A stretch of DNA of 64,000 bases from Leadbetterella lacustris (lineage in GTDB: Bacteria; Bacteroidota; Bacteroidia; Cytophagales; Spirosomataceae). The notes beneath the pieces are model-generated. The model made no database searches. It was not told the origin of the DNA and saw nothing but the letters and a program-made list of their open reading frames with translations. Made by a program: the position numbers and the translations under genes. The stretch spans positions 297,186 through 361,185 of the forward strand of contig OZ248454.1 of NCBI GenBank assembly GCA_965234335.1, in the 5' to 3' direction. This document shows positions 50,451 through 60,560 of this stretch, in pieces. Positions within the stretch are counted from its first letter, which is position 1, and each line of letters starts with the position of its first letter.

Positions 50451-51722
50451 ATGGCTTATTTATTTACTTCTGAGTCAGTATCAGAAGGACACCCAGACAA
50501 AGTTGCGGATCAAATTTCAGACGCTCTGATTGATCACTTTTTGGCATTTGATGCTACTTCAAAAGTAGCTTGTGAAACACTTGTAACTACTGGTTTGGTA
50601 GTTTTAGCAGGTGAAGTAAACACCAGCACTTACCTTGACGTTCAAACTATTGCTAGAGACGTTATCAAGAAAATCGGCTATACCAAGGCTGAGTATATGT
50701 TTGAGGCGGATTCATGTGGAATTATTTCTGCAATTCACGAACAATCAAAAGATATCAATCAAGGCGTTGACCGTAAGTCAGGCGACGACTTCGAGGCCAA
50801 AGCGAATGCTCAAGGAGCTGGCGACCAAGGTATGATGTTTGGTTATGCCACCAAAGAGACTGAAAACTACATGCCATTGGCACTGGATTTATCTCACAAA
50901 ATACTTCAGGAATTGGCTGAGGTAAGAAGAGAAAACGCAGAAATTAAATACCTAAGACCAGATTCTAAGTCTCAGGTAACTATCGAATATTCTGACGACA
51001 ACCAACCGCAAAGAATTGACACCATTGTAGTTTCGACCCAACACGATGATTTTGACGCCGACGAAACTATGTTAGCGAAAATTAAGTCTGACATCATTAA
51101 CATAGTGATTCCAAGGGTTAAGGCGAAATTGAAACCAGAACTTCAAGAATTGTTTACAGATGATATCCTTTATCATATCAACCCAACAGGCAAATTCGTA
51201 ATTGGTGGGCCACACGGCGACACTGGCCTCACGGGTAGAAAAATCATCGTAGATACTTACGGTGGCAAAGGTGCCCATGGCGGTGGTGCATTCTCCGGAA
51301 AAGACCCTTCTAAAGTTGACCGATCTGCAGCTTATGCTACACGTCACATTGCCAAAAACCTTGTAGCAGCTGGTGTATGCGACGAAGTGTTGGTACAAGT
51401 CTCTTATGCTATAGGTGTGGCTAAGCCTTGTGGTATCTTTATTGATACCAACGGAACCGCCAAGGTTTCTCTATCTGACGGAGAAATAGCCAAAATAGTA
51501 GAAAAAACCTTCGATATGCGTCCTTACGCCATTGAGCAAAGACTAAAACTACGTACGCCAATCTACTCAGAAACAGCCGCTTATGGCCATATGGGTAGAG
51601 AGTCAAAAATAGTTAAAAAGACTTTTGCTAATGCAGGACAGAAAGCTGAGATTGAGGTAGAATTATTTACATGGGAAAAACTCGACTATATAGATAAAGT
51701 TAAAGCTGCTTTTGGCATCTAA
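50451..51722 (+). CDS. metK: S-adenosylmethionine synthase
   Basis: A 423-residue enzyme making SAM from methionine and ATP. Signature motifs are SEGHPDKVADQISDALID, GAGDQGMMFGYA and GGKGAHGGGAFSGKDPSKVD. It is preceded by a possible SAM-sensing leader and followed by a terminator. Length is slightly above the E. coli enzyme. Confidence 0.96.
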   Translation: MAYLFTSESVSEGHPDKVADQISDALIDHFLAFDATSKVACETLVTTGLVVLAGEVNTSTYLDVQTIARDVIKKIGYTKAEYMFEADSCGIISAIHEQSKDINQGVDRKSGDDFEAKANAQGAGDQGMMFGYATKETENYMPLALDLSHKILQELAEVRRENAEIKYLRPDSKSQVTIEYSDDNQPQRIDTIVVSTQHDDFDADETMLAKIKSDIINIVIPRVKAKLKPELQELFTDDILYHINPTGKFVIGGPHGDTGLTGRKIIVDTYGGKGAHGGGAFSGKDPSKVDRSAAYATRHIAKNLVAAGVCDEVLVQVSYAIGVAKPCGIFIDTNGTAKVSLSDGEIAKIVEKTFDMRPYAIEQRLKLRTPIYSETAAYGHMGRESKIVKKTFANAGQKAEIEVELFTWEKLDYIDKVKAAFGI

Positions 51723-51747
51723 ATAAAGACTTCTGAATCTTTTAAAG

Positions 51748-51787
51748 AAAGTATAAGTTCTAAAAATTAGAATTTATACTTTTTTTT
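51748..51787 (+). terminator. Terminator of metK
   Basis: AAAGTATAAGTTCTAA and TTAGAATTTATACTTT pair with one mismatch around an AAA loop and are followed by a T-tract. Confidence 0.85.
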
Positions 51788-51957
51788 ATTCATCAAAAAA
51801 TTAAAATACTAGTAATCAGACTTTTAAATAAATTAATACAAATTTTTTACAGAACTTTTTTGTATTTTTCTAATTTCGAAGGTACATTTGAAGAAGATTT
51901 AGTAATAATTTATATCATTTAAATATTCAGTCCGCTAGGCGGCAAAAAACCATAAAG

Positions 51958-52836
51958 ATGAGTATTCTTGTAAACAAAAATTCGAAAGTAATCGTGCAGG
52001 GCTTCACAGGATCGGAAGGTTCTTTTCATGCCGGACAAATGATTGATTATGGTACAAATGTGGTTGGAGGGGTAACTCCGGGCAAAGGCGGTCAAAAACA
52101 CTTGGAAACCCCGGTTTTCAATACCGTTGAAGAAGCCGTACAAGCCACAGGTGCTGATGTTTCTATTATTTTCGTTCCACCGGGTTTTGCAGCAGATGCT
52201 ATCATGGAGGCTGCGGATGCTGGTATAAAAGTGATTGTTTGTATCACTGAAGGCATTCCAACCAAAGACATGGTAAAAGCCAAGTCTTACATTGACGGAA
52301 AAGATGTAACCCTTATCGGGCCAAATTGCCCGGGCATTATAACAGCCGAAGAATGCAAAGTCGGTATCATGCCAGGATTTATATTTAAAAAAGGTACAAT
52401 CGGCGTAGTTTCTAAGTCAGGTACATTAACATACGAAGCGGTAGATCAATTGTCAAAAGCTGGACTTGGACAAACTACGGCAATCGGTATTGGCGGAGAC
52501 CCCATCATCGGAACAACCACAAAGCAAGCGGTAGAGATGCTCATGAATGACCCTGAAACCGAAGGTATTGTAATGATTGGTGAAATTGGTGGCGGAATGG
52601 AAGCCGAAGCAGCACAATATATCAAATCAACAGGAAACAAAAAACCAGTAGTAGGATTTATAGCTGGACAAACAGCTCCAAAAGGTCGTAGAATGGGGCA
52701 TGCTGGTGCTATCATTGGTGGTGCTGACGACACTGCAGCAGCTAAAATGGCCATTATGCGTGAATGTGGCATTTTCGTGGTTGACTCTCCTGCCGAAATT
52801 GGTGAAACCATGTTGAAAGCATTAAGAAAAAATTAG
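51958..52836 (+). CDS. sucD: Succinyl-CoA synthetase alpha subunit
   Basis: A 292-residue alpha subunit of succinyl-CoA ligase in the citric acid cycle. It holds the phosphohistidine in RRMGHAGAIIGG and the CoA-binding N-terminal domain (VQGFTGSEGSFHA). The family motif GIGGDPIIGTT is present. The beta subunit gene (sucC) is not adjacent. A hairpin terminator follows. Confidence 0.95.
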   Translation: MSILVNKNSKVIVQGFTGSEGSFHAGQMIDYGTNVVGGVTPGKGGQKHLETPVFNTVEEAVQATGADVSIIFVPPGFAADAIMEAADAGIKVIVCITEGIPTKDMVKAKSYIDGKDVTLIGPNCPGIITAEECKVGIMPGFIFKKGTIGVVSKSGTLTYEAVDQLSKAGLGQTTAIGIGGDPIIGTTTKQAVEMLMNDPETEGIVMIGEIGGGMEAEAAQYIKSTGNKKPVVGFIAGQTAPKGRRMGHAGAIIGGADDTAAAKMAIMRECGIFVVDSPAEIGETMLKALRKN

Positions 52837-52894
52837 GAAAAAATTAGAATTTCTAATATAATTGCAAAAGTTATTTTTTGCTACAATTTTTACG

Positions 52895-52934
52895 TACTCT
52901 TAATTAGTCTAATCTAGTTAGGAGTATTTTTTTT
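52895..52934 (+). terminator. Terminator of sucD
   Basis: TACTCTTAATTAG and CTAGTTAGGAGTA pair with small mismatches around a short loop, followed by eight T. Confidence 0.75.
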
Positions 52935-52960
52935 CTGGCATTCTTATAATAATTAACATC

Positions 52961-53368
52961 ATGAAGAAGTTTTTTTTCCATTTAGTCACTGGATTTATAT
53001 TGTGGTCGTGTACATCTACAGAAAAAGAAGTACAACTTATGCCTATTGACTATCTTACAGCTGGAAACGCCAAGACTTGGAAACTAGTCAAGTTTAAAAC
53101 TGCTGAAATAGACCAACTTTCTGAATGTTTAAAAGACGATGAATTTATCTTTTATAAAAAGTCTCAAATATACGAATGGAAAAAAGCTGCTTTAAAGTGT
53201 TACGCTGAAGATGAAGATATCTCATTGGAATATAAACTTTCCGCTGATGGCAAATCATTAACCTTTAACGAATACATATATCAGGTAAACATTTTGAATG
53301 TAGAAACGCTAGAAATAGAAACTGTACTAAATGGTGATAAGCAAATTTTGACCTATGCAAGAAAATAA
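52961..53368 (+). CDS. Small lipoprotein
   Basis: A 135-residue predicted lipoprotein. A signal peptide ends in the lipobox LWSC, so lipidation at Cys17 is likely. The body (about 115 residues) has strand-rich segments such as AKTWKLVKF, reminiscent of small lipocalin-like Bacteroidota lipoproteins. The function is unknown. The nearest gene, sucD, ends in a terminator, so it is a single unit. Confidence 0.6.
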   Translation: MKKFFFHLVTGFILWSCTSTEKEVQLMPIDYLTAGNAKTWKLVKFKTAEIDQLSECLKDDEFIFYKKSQIYEWKKAALKCYAEDEDISLEYKLSADGKSLTFNEYIYQVNILNVETLEIETVLNGDKQILTYARK

Positions 53369-53381
53369 TATGTAGGTAAAA

Positions 53382-53414
53382 AAAATCCCGAAACAATAAT
53401 TGTCTCGGGATTTT
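53382..53414. terminator. Bidirectional terminator between lipoprotein gene and mdh
   Basis: AAAATCCCGAAACAAT and ATTGTCTCGGGATTTT pair over 15 positions with one mismatch, with A and T tracts on both sides. Confidence 0.85.
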
Positions 53415-53431
53415 ATTTCAGAAACTATAAT

Positions 53432-54361
53432 TCAAAGGGCCGCGTTCATCGCCCTTACTGCTTCTGCAGATTTCTCAAAAGCTTCTTTCTCAGCATTACT
53501 CAATCTCAAATTGATTATTTTCTCCCATCCAGTTCTTCCAATTACTACTGGCACACCGATACAAATATCTTTTTGGCCGTATTCTCCATTCAAGTAAACG
53601 CATGAAGGGATAATTTTCTTTTCATCACGAAGGATTGACTCCACGATTTGACCGATAGCTGCACCAGGAGCGTACCAAGCAGAAGTACCCAAAAGACCAG
53701 TTAAAGTAGCTCCGCCAACCATAGTTTTATCAGAAACTTCTTTCAATTTATCTCCACTCAAAAACCTGCTCACCGGAATACCATTCCAAGTAGCCAAGCG
53801 AGTTAATGGAATCATGGTAGTATCTCCATGACCTCCGATAACCATACCGTGAAGATCACTTTGAGCGACATTTAAAGCCTCTCCCAATCTATATCTAAAT
53901 CTTGACGAATCCAAAGCACCACCCATTCCAATAACCTTTCTCTTCGAAATACCCATTTCAGCCGCTATTTGATAGGTAAGGTATGTCATGGTATCCATAG
54001 GGTTAGAAACGATAAGTATTATAGCCTTAGGTGAAACAGCCAAAGCGTTTGTTACTACAGTTTTAACTATTCCTGCATTGATACCAATGAGTTCTTCACG
54101 CGTCATACCTGGTTTACGTGGCAAGCCAGAAGTAACAACGATTACGTCAGACTTTGCAGTTCTTTGATAATCGTTAGTAACGCCAACCAATTTTGTGTCA
54201 AAACCCTCAATAGAAGCTGTTTGAGCCAAATCCATAGCCTTTCCTTCTGCAAAACCTTCTTTAATGTCCAAAATAACAACCTCAGAGGCTATTTGTTTCC
54301 TGGCGATATTGTCAGCGGCAGTAGCCCCTACAGCACCAGCACCTATTACTGTAACTTTCAT
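53432..54361 (-). CDS. mdh: Malate dehydrogenase
   Basis: A 309-residue NAD-dependent enzyme of the citric acid cycle, of the LDH-like type. The Rossmann motif is VIGAGAVGATAADNIARK, the NAD-selecting Asp lies in VVILDIKEGF, and the catalytic His is in VIGGHGDTTMIP. NPMDTMTYL is the usual loop. It is a single minus-strand gene facing the lipoprotein gene. Confidence 0.93.
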   Translation of the reverse strand: MKVTVIGAGAVGATAADNIARKQIASEVVILDIKEGFAEGKAMDLAQTASIEGFDTKLVGVTNDYQRTAKSDVIVVTSGLPRKPGMTREELIGINAGIVKTVVTNALAVSPKAIILIVSNPMDTMTYLTYQIAAEMGISKRKVIGMGGALDSSRFRYRLGEALNVAQSDLHGMVIGGHGDTTMIPLTRLATWNGIPVSRFLSGDKLKEVSDKTMVGGATLTGLLGTSAWYAPGAAIGQIVESILRDEKKIIPSCVYLNGEYGQKDICIGVPVVIGRTGWEKIINLRLSNAEKEAFEKSAEAVRAMNAAL

Positions 54362-54541
54362 GTGATTTTAACTATTTTAAGGTATACCCTATTTGATTTA
54401 AAAATTTTAACAAAAATATTGTATAATTTTAATAATTGCCAATTATATCATTTTGATTTTTAATATTTTTTTACCGAAAATCACAAAAGAATGGTTTAAT
54501 TTGTATTGGATTTAAAAAGTATTCTTTCACCAGAAAAAACA

Positions 54542-54964
54542 ATGGACACAAGCAACATATTACAGAAAATACTAGATTCTATTTTTTATTCTTCTTCCTT
54601 AAAAAAAGCGTCGAGAATCTCGAAAAATGCAGTCGGAATATTGACTTTATTAAAGGGCGTATTAACAAAAATTCAAAAAGAAGGCAAAAACACCATACTG
54701 CAGTCCATTTCGTCGAAATTGATAACGCTGGGCAAACTGCTAAAGTTTTATGCAACAGGAGACTACAGAGCTGTTGACCTCAAGAACGTTGTAATCATCA
54801 TCACAGCATTCGTCTATTTTTTGTCGCCAATAGACCTAATTCCGGACTTTATTCCCATGCTAGGCTTTGCTGATGACATTGCCTTGGTCTCGTTTGTTTT
54901 TAATAGCGTAGCAGAGGAAATAGAAAAATTCGAAACTTGGTTAATGAACAGAGATATTTCATGA
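54542..54964 (+). CDS. DUF1232/YkvA-like protein
   Basis: A 140-residue protein with the DUF1232 pattern YFLSPIDLIPDFIPMLGFADD, found in small membrane-associated YkvA-like proteins. The N-terminus is helical and basic. The role is unknown. The ATG at 54542 is preferred over the TTG at 54506. It is divergent from mdh. Confidence 0.7.
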   Translation: MDTSNILQKILDSIFYSSSLKKASRISKNAVGILTLLKGVLTKIQKEGKNTILQSISSKLITLGKLLKFYATGDYRAVDLKNVVIIITAFVYFLSPIDLIPDFIPMLGFADDIALVSFVFNSVAEEIEKFETWLMNRDIS

Positions 54965-55075
54965 TAAAAACTGAGTTTTCCTCTATGAATTAACACCGTT
55001 TAACACCATTGATAAAATAAATAGTTTTTTTATATGGTTAATTTATTAAATTTGTACATCAATATATTTACAAAC

Positions 55076-55276
55076 ATGGAATTAGCTACATTATTGTTTT
55101 TAGGAAATTTAGGCGGTACTGAAATTTTCGTTATAGTATTTGTGATTTTATTATTTTTTGGTGCAAAAAAATTACCCGAATTGGCTCGTGGTCTTGGAAA
55201 AGGTATCCGTGAGTTTAAAGATGCTACCAAAGATGTAAAAGAAAACATTGAAAAAGCGGCAAATTCAGAAGACTAA
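55076..55276 (+). CDS. tatA: Sec-independent (Tat) translocase subunit TatA/E
   Basis: A 66-residue protein with one N-terminal membrane helix (GGTEIFVIVFVILLFFG), the hinge and amphipathic helix GAKKLPELARGLGKGIREFK, and an acidic tail. This is the standard TatA/E pattern, the pore-forming part of the twin-arginine export system. The ATG at 55076 is preferred over one at 55034. No tatB or tatC gene is adjacent. Confidence 0.88.
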   Translation: MELATLLFLGNLGGTEIFVIVFVILLFFGAKKLPELARGLGKGIREFKDATKDVKENIEKAANSED

Positions 55277-55295
55277 TAGCCCAAAAACATTTTTT

Positions 55296-55340
55296 AAAAC
55301 AACAGATTCAGTAGATTTTATTGAACCTGTTGTTTTTTAT
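55296..55340 (+). terminator. Terminator of tatA
   Basis: AAAACAACAGATTCA and TGAACCTGTTGTTTT pair with one mismatch around an 11-base loop and are followed by T-rich sequence. Confidence 0.8.
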
Positions 55341-55357
55341 TTTAAAGGATCATTGAC

Positions 55358-56779
55358 GTGATACATTATACTTACGCCACATATCGCAAGGCACTTCTAA
55401 ATAAAGAAACTACTGTTACAGAAACTGTCGAATATTTTTTAGAAAACATTGAGCAAAACAAAGACTTGAATGTTTTTTTAGAAATATATGAAGAAGAAGC
55501 ATTGGAAAACGCTCTTCTTATTCAAGAAAAAATAAATACAGGTACTGCAGGAAAATTGGCAGGAATGGTAATTGGCATAAAGGATGTTTTGGCCTATAAA
55601 AACCATGGATTGCAGTCTGGTAGTAAAATCCTTGAAGGTTTCAAATCTCAGTTTACGGCTACGGCGATACAAAGGTTGATTGACCAAGACGCCATAATCA
55701 TCGGCCGCCAAAACTGCGACGAGTTTGCGATGGGCTCCTCCAACGAAAATTCTGCATTTGGCCCTACATTAAACTTTGCTGACAAAACTCGAGTACCGGG
55801 TGGTTCTTCTGGTGCATCGGCGGTGGCAGTTCAAGCAAACTTATGCCATGCCTCCATCGGCTCAGATACTGGAGGGTCAGTTCGTCAACCTGCAGGCTTT
55901 TGTGGTGTGGTTGGCTTAAAACCAACTTATTCAAGAATTTCTCGCTGGGGACTAGCTGCATATGCCTCCTCCTTTGACTGTGTTGGGTCCATAACGCACT
56001 CAATAGAAGACGCAGCTCTTTTACTTGAAATAATGGCTGGGAATGATCAATATGACAGTACAGTTTCGGGGCTCAATGTGGAGGATTACAGCCAAGTAAA
56101 TTCGTCAGAAAAAAAATACAGAATTGGATACTTTGAAGATGCCATAAATTCTTCCGCAATTGACTCAGAAGTCAAAGAAAAGACCTTTGCAAAACTAGAA
56201 TCATTAAAAAAAGCTGGGCATACCTTGGTACCTCTTTCATTTCCAAAAATGAAATATTTGTTACCAACGTATTACATTCTAACTATGGCCGAAGCCAGCT
56301 CAAACCTTTCGCGATATGACGGCATCAGGTATGGACACCGAACCGCAAACGCAAAAAACTTGGAGGATTTATACAAAAAATCAAGAAGCGAGGGATTTGG
56401 CAAAGAGGTAAAAAAGAGGATCATGCTTGGCTCATTCATATTAAGTGCTGACTACTATGATGCCTACTATACCAAGGCTCAGCGTGTACGCCGTATAATA
56501 AAGGATGAAACCGATGCATTCTTTAAAAAAGTTGACTTCATAGTTTCGCCCACCACTCCAACTCCTGCATTCAAAATTGGCATAAAGCCTAAAGACCCTA
56601 TGGAGATGTTTTTGGCTGATATTTTCACGGTTCATGCCAATGTGGTAGGACTTCCATCCGTTTCGATACCAAATGGGAAAAACACAGAGGATTTACCAAT
56701 TGGTTTTCAAATACTTGGAACTGAATTTGGAGAAAAAAACATGTTAGAATTTGCTCTCAACGTACAAAAAATAAATTAA
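55358..56779 (+). CDS. gatA: Asp-tRNA(Asn)/Glu-tRNA(Gln) amidotransferase subunit A
   Basis: A 473-residue amidase that releases ammonia from glutamine for transamidation of mischarged tRNAs. The Ser-Ser-Lys triad is visible as Lys in GIKDVLAYKNHG, Ser in VPGGSSGASAVA and the nucleophile Ser in SIGSDTGGSVRQPA. The start is GTG (55358-55360). The frame shows no ATG until much later. GatB and GatC genes are not adjacent. Confidence 0.9.
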   Translation: MIHYTYATYRKALLNKETTVTETVEYFLENIEQNKDLNVFLEIYEEEALENALLIQEKINTGTAGKLAGMVIGIKDVLAYKNHGLQSGSKILEGFKSQFTATAIQRLIDQDAIIIGRQNCDEFAMGSSNENSAFGPTLNFADKTRVPGGSSGASAVAVQANLCHASIGSDTGGSVRQPAGFCGVVGLKPTYSRISRWGLAAYASSFDCVGSITHSIEDAALLLEIMAGNDQYDSTVSGLNVEDYSQVNSSEKKYRIGYFEDAINSSAIDSEVKEKTFAKLESLKKAGHTLVPLSFPKMKYLLPTYYILTMAEASSNLSRYDGIRYGHRTANAKNLEDLYKKSRSEGFGKEVKKRIMLGSFILSADYYDAYYTKAQRVRRIIKDETDAFFKKVDFIVSPTTPTPAFKIGIKPKDPMEMFLADIFTVHANVVGLPSVSIPNGKNTEDLPIGFQILGTEFGEKNMLEFALNVQKIN

Positions 56780-56908
56780 ACAACCTTTAAACATTTTTTT
56801 TTACTGTTTATTAAATTTTTTTAGGAAATAATTATTAGTTTTGAACCATAGCTTTCCTTAAAAGTACAGATAAGTTTAATTATAATTGTGAAAACTCAAT
56901 TTATTAGT

Positions 56909-58477
56909 ATGAAAATCTCAAAAATTCTTTTGACCTTTTCTTTTATTGCCGGTATTAATTCGTTTGCTCATTCACAGGTAAATTCTGTCATTCTTGAAGA
57001 TCAAGAAGCGGCAAATATTACAGAACTTGAAGAGCCTAAAATCATATATCCTTACGAACTGATTGTCTTTGATGAGAGAGATAAAAAAGAATACAAAGTC
57101 TTAATAGAAGACCCAAAAATAGTTGAGCAAAGACTTAAGGCAATAGAAAAAACTATGCCGATGGTGTATAACGAAAGTGTAAAGAAATATCTTGATTTCT
57201 TCATGATAAGAAGACCGAGTTTTTCAAAACACATGATGGAAGAAAAAGACATTTACTTTCCAGTCTTTGAGAACGCCCTCAGACAAAGCGGAATGCCAGA
57301 AGAACTGAAGTATCTAGCTCTTTTGGAATCTGGACTGAATCCAAAAGCCGTTTCGAGAAGCAAAGCTGTAGGTCTTTGGCAGTTTATGTCTTTCACAGGA
57401 AAAGAAATGGGACTAACTATCAACGACTATATAGACGAGCGTATGCACATTGAGAAATCTACTGATGCAGCCTGTAAATATCTTAAACAACTTTACAAAA
57501 GATTTGACGATTGGGATTTAGCACTTGCTTCGTACAATACTGGCCCTGGTAGAATTGGAAGAACAATGCGTTCTACGGGTTTGACAAACTATTGGGATTT
57601 GCACCCACATATTCACCCTGACACCAGAGCTTATGTCCCTCAGTTTATAGCACTGGCTTACATGATGAACTATGGTCATTTACATGGCATCAACCCTGAG
57701 ACTAAGAAAAAAATCATGTTGTCAGAAAAAATAACGGTTGACAAATATGTAGACCTTGGTGTTTTGGCAAGTTTAGGTCAAATGGATTTGCAGGACATAA
57801 AAAAATTGAATCCGCACATCAAAGGTAACATTTTGCCTGCCATGCCTTATGGTTATGAGTTAACATTACCTTCTAACAACATTGCATATTTCAATTCCAA
57901 CAGAGCATATATTTTGGATTCTGCTAGTAAAAAAGGTGAGCTTTCAAATGATATAATTGAAAATCAAAACCCAACGATGTTGGCTTCTGGTGATGGAGTA
58001 GGTACTAGTGAAGACGGTACGATAGTAATAGGTAGAAGAAGTGCACATTTGCTTCCAACGGCAGGCAGTCAAGAAGAAACAGAGGAAACCCAAGTAAAAT
58101 ACAAAAACATAACTAGACAAGTTAAGAAAATACATAAAGTTAGAAGAGGTGAGTTTTTGAACAAGATAGCGATGAAGTATGATGTGAATATGAAAGACAT
58201 CAAAAAATGGAACAATAAGCGTTCTTCGCAAGTAAATGCTGGTGAAAATTTGGTTATTTACGTTGACGTAAAACAAAAAGTTAAAGCCAGTAGCATAGCC
58301 GCCAAAAGTTCATCAGAAACTATCAAGAAATCTGCGACTTATATAGTTAGACCTGGAGATACACTTTGGAATATCTCCCAACGTTATATTGGCGTTACTA
58401 TTTCAGACATAAAAAAATGGAATAACATATCAGGAAATACGGTGAAGGTCGGCCAGATAATAAAAATAAAATCTTGA
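56909..58477 (+). CDS. Membrane-bound lytic transglycosylase (MltD-like) with two LysM domains
   Basis: A 522-residue exported enzyme that cuts peptidoglycan glycan strands. It has a signal peptide (MKISKILLTFSFIAG, cleavage near AHSQ), an SLT domain (YLALLESGLNPKAVSRSKA with the catalytic Glu, then GLWQFM) and two C-terminal LysM modules (around 415-460 and 475-520). The ATG at 56909 is preferred over the GTG at 56888. A terminator follows. Confidence 0.88.
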   Translation: MKISKILLTFSFIAGINSFAHSQVNSVILEDQEAANITELEEPKIIYPYELIVFDERDKKEYKVLIEDPKIVEQRLKAIEKTMPMVYNESVKKYLDFFMIRRPSFSKHMMEEKDIYFPVFENALRQSGMPEELKYLALLESGLNPKAVSRSKAVGLWQFMSFTGKEMGLTINDYIDERMHIEKSTDAACKYLKQLYKRFDDWDLALASYNTGPGRIGRTMRSTGLTNYWDLHPHIHPDTRAYVPQFIALAYMMNYGHLHGINPETKKKIMLSEKITVDKYVDLGVLASLGQMDLQDIKKLNPHIKGNILPAMPYGYELTLPSNNIAYFNSNRAYILDSASKKGELSNDIIENQNPTMLASGDGVGTSEDGTIVIGRRSAHLLPTAGSQEETEETQVKYKNITRQVKKIHKVRRGEFLNKIAMKYDVNMKDIKKWNNKRSSQVNAGENLVIYVDVKQKVKASSIAAKSSSETIKKSATYIVRPGDTLWNISQRYIGVTISDIKKWNNISGNTVKVGQIIKIKS

Positions 58478-58498
58478 TATTTATTGGCATTATTAACA

Positions 58499-58528
58499 AA
58501 GAGGAGCCATTCGCTCCTCTTTTTTTTA
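58499..58528 (+). terminator. Terminator of the lytic transglycosylase gene
   Basis: AGAGGAGC and GCTCCTCT form an 8-bp stem with a short loop, followed by a run of eight T. Confidence 0.88.
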
Positions 58529-58595
58529 TCTTGAATTTAATTATATCAAAGGTTTTCTTTATAATTGCTAACCTTTTTCAATCTTAATTAAAAAA

Positions 58596-59957
58596 ATGCC
58601 CTTAATACTCACGCTCATTGCCATTTTTGTTTTGATACTTCTCGTATCTTTTGTCAAGCTAGACACCTTTATATCGTTCATCTTGGTTGCCATTGGACTA
58701 GGGCTTGCCAATCAAATAGAGATTCCCGTTCTTTCTAAAGCCATCCAAACGGGTGTTGGAAATACCTTGGGCGAACTTACTCTCATTATCGGCTTTGGAG
58801 CCATGCTTGGAAAACTAGTGGCTTCAAGTGGAGCATCTGAACAGATTACAAACAAGATAATGTCAACTTTTAAAGGCAAATACCTCACTTGGGGTTTGGC
58901 ACTTGCGGGTTTCATAATTGGGCTTCCATTGTTTTATAATGCTGGTTTTGTAATTGTCATTCCTCTAATTTTCGCCATTTCTCAATCGACCAAACTACCA
59001 ATATTGTACATAGGCATACCCATGTTGTCGGCTTTGTCCGTAGCTCATGGATACTTACCGCCACATCCTTCTCCAGCGGCTATAGCCACCCAACTTAACG
59101 CCGACCTTGGCAAAACCCTTTTTTATGGCATATTGGTAGCCATTCCTGCTATAGCTGTTGCTGGCCCACTTTTTGGAAGTACCCTAAAAAAATATAAACC
59201 AGAAATAAATACTAGCCTTTTTGCCACGGAAAAAGTAGAAATCAAGAATCCGCCGAGTGTAATGATTAGCTTTTTTGTTGCATTGCTGCCTGTTTTTCTG
59301 TTAACTTATTCACTTTGGTACAACCTTATTATAGGAGTTTTACCTGAAGGCATGGAACAAAATTTCAATAGCTTTTCGCAAATAATGAAAGATAATTTCA
59401 AGATTCATTTGCTTATTGAACCCAACTTTAGCTTATTGATTTCAGTTTTGGTTGCTATTTATTTTTTGGGTTTAAAACAAGGAAAATCCATGCCACAGGT
59501 AGGCAAACTACTCGAAGAGGCCTTCAAAAATGTGGCTCCTATCCTACTTATTATTGCTGGTTCAGGAGCTTTGAAGGAGATTTTTATTGTAAGTGGCACA
59601 AGTAAGTATATCGCCAGCCTTTTGATTGGTATCGACATTAACCCGCTGATTTTGGGTTGGGGCATTGCTGGTTTAATCAGAATTTGTGTAGGTTCTGCCA
59701 CCATAGCAGGCCTTACAGCGGTTGGTGTACTGCTACCGTTAATTCAGGCTCAAACGGGCCTTTCTCCCGAACTCATGGTGTTAGCCATAGGATCGGGCAG
59801 CTTGATGTTTTCGCATATCAACGACGGCGGATTCTGGCTTTTCAAAGAGTATTTTAATTTAAGTATAAAAGACACCATCAAGACTTGGAGTGTCATGGAA
59901 ACTATAGTTTCCGTTATTGGCCTCCTTGGCGTGTTGGTATTAGACCAAGTAATATGA
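58596..59957 (+). CDS. Gluconate/H+ symporter family permease (GntP-type)
   Basis: A 453-residue permease with about 12 to 14 predicted membrane helices. The family segment HGYLPPHPSPAAIATQLN is well conserved, as are GFGAMLGKL and the final GGFWLFKEYFN. GntP proteins carry gluconate or related sugar acids; the substrate is not certain here. The stop overlaps the ATG of the RidA gene by 4 bases, so the two are coupled. Confidence 0.85.
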   Translation: MPLILTLIAIFVLILLVSFVKLDTFISFILVAIGLGLANQIEIPVLSKAIQTGVGNTLGELTLIIGFGAMLGKLVASSGASEQITNKIMSTFKGKYLTWGLALAGFIIGLPLFYNAGFVIVIPLIFAISQSTKLPILYIGIPMLSALSVAHGYLPPHPSPAAIATQLNADLGKTLFYGILVAIPAIAVAGPLFGSTLKKYKPEINTSLFATEKVEIKNPPSVMISFFVALLPVFLLTYSLWYNLIIGVLPEGMEQNFNSFSQIMKDNFKIHLLIEPNFSLLISVLVAIYFLGLKQGKSMPQVGKLLEEAFKNVAPILLIIAGSGALKEIFIVSGTSKYIASLLIGIDINPLILGWGIAGLIRICVGSATIAGLTAVGVLLPLIQAQTGLSPELMVLAIGSGSLMFSHINDGGFWLFKEYFNLSIKDTIKTWSVMETIVSVIGLLGVLVLDQVI

Positions 59958-60415
59958 CAGCAGACATCAAATTTGAAGCTTACGCAAGCGAAACTCCTCA
60001 AGCTCCAGCACCAGCAGGAGTTTACAAACCAATCCTAATTGTTGACAACATGGCTTATGTGTCAGGCCATGGCCCAAACCTTCCTGATGGCAGCCAATTT
60101 GTAGGTAAAGTTGGCCTCGATGTGGATCAAGAGTACGGAAAACAAGCAGCTCGCCAAGTGGGCTTAACTATACTGTCCACCTTGAAAAAAAACCTGGGTT
60201 CATTAAACAGAATCAAAAGAGTGGTGAAAGTTTTGGGAATGGTGAACGCACATCCAGACTTTGGAACACATCCTTATGTCATAAATGGCTGTAGCGAGTT
60301 GTTTGCCGATATTTTTGGCGAAGAAAATGGCATAGGTGTTCGCAGTGCTGTGGGCATGGGTTCGCTTCCAGGAAGAATAACAGTGGAAATAGAAGCCGTT
60401 TTTGAACTTCATTGA
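59954..60415 (+). CDS. RidA family protein (YjgF/UK114)
   Basis: A 153-residue protein of the RidA family, with AYVSGHGP and the C-terminal GMGSLPGRITVEIEAVFEL pattern. RidA proteins hydrolyse reactive enamines or imines formed from amino acids; the substrate of this longer subgroup is unknown. The ATG overlaps the permease stop (ATGA). Co-expression with a sugar-acid permease suggests a role in its catabolism. Confidence 0.82.
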   Translation: MTADIKFEAYASETPQAPAPAGVYKPILIVDNMAYVSGHGPNLPDGSQFVGKVGLDVDQEYGKQAARQVGLTILSTLKKNLGSLNRIKRVVKVLGMVNAHPDFGTHPYVINGCSELFADIFGEENGIGVRSAVGMGSLPGRITVEIEAVFELH

Positions 60416-60529
60416 TGGAATCAACAAACATACCATTTAAAAAGTGAAAATCATAAAATTATCAAGTGGACACACTGATTAGAGTTACTAGAAAAAGTAA
60501 AAAAAATATCAAATGGTAGTAAAATTATT

Positions 60530-60560
60530 AAGCGGGTACAATTTGTATCCGCTTTTTGTA
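60530..60560 (+). terminator. Terminator of the permease-RidA operon
   Basis: AAGCGGGTAC and GTATCCGCTT pair with one G-T-type pair around a short loop and are followed by TTTTTG. It lies about 115 bp after the RidA stop. Confidence 0.75.
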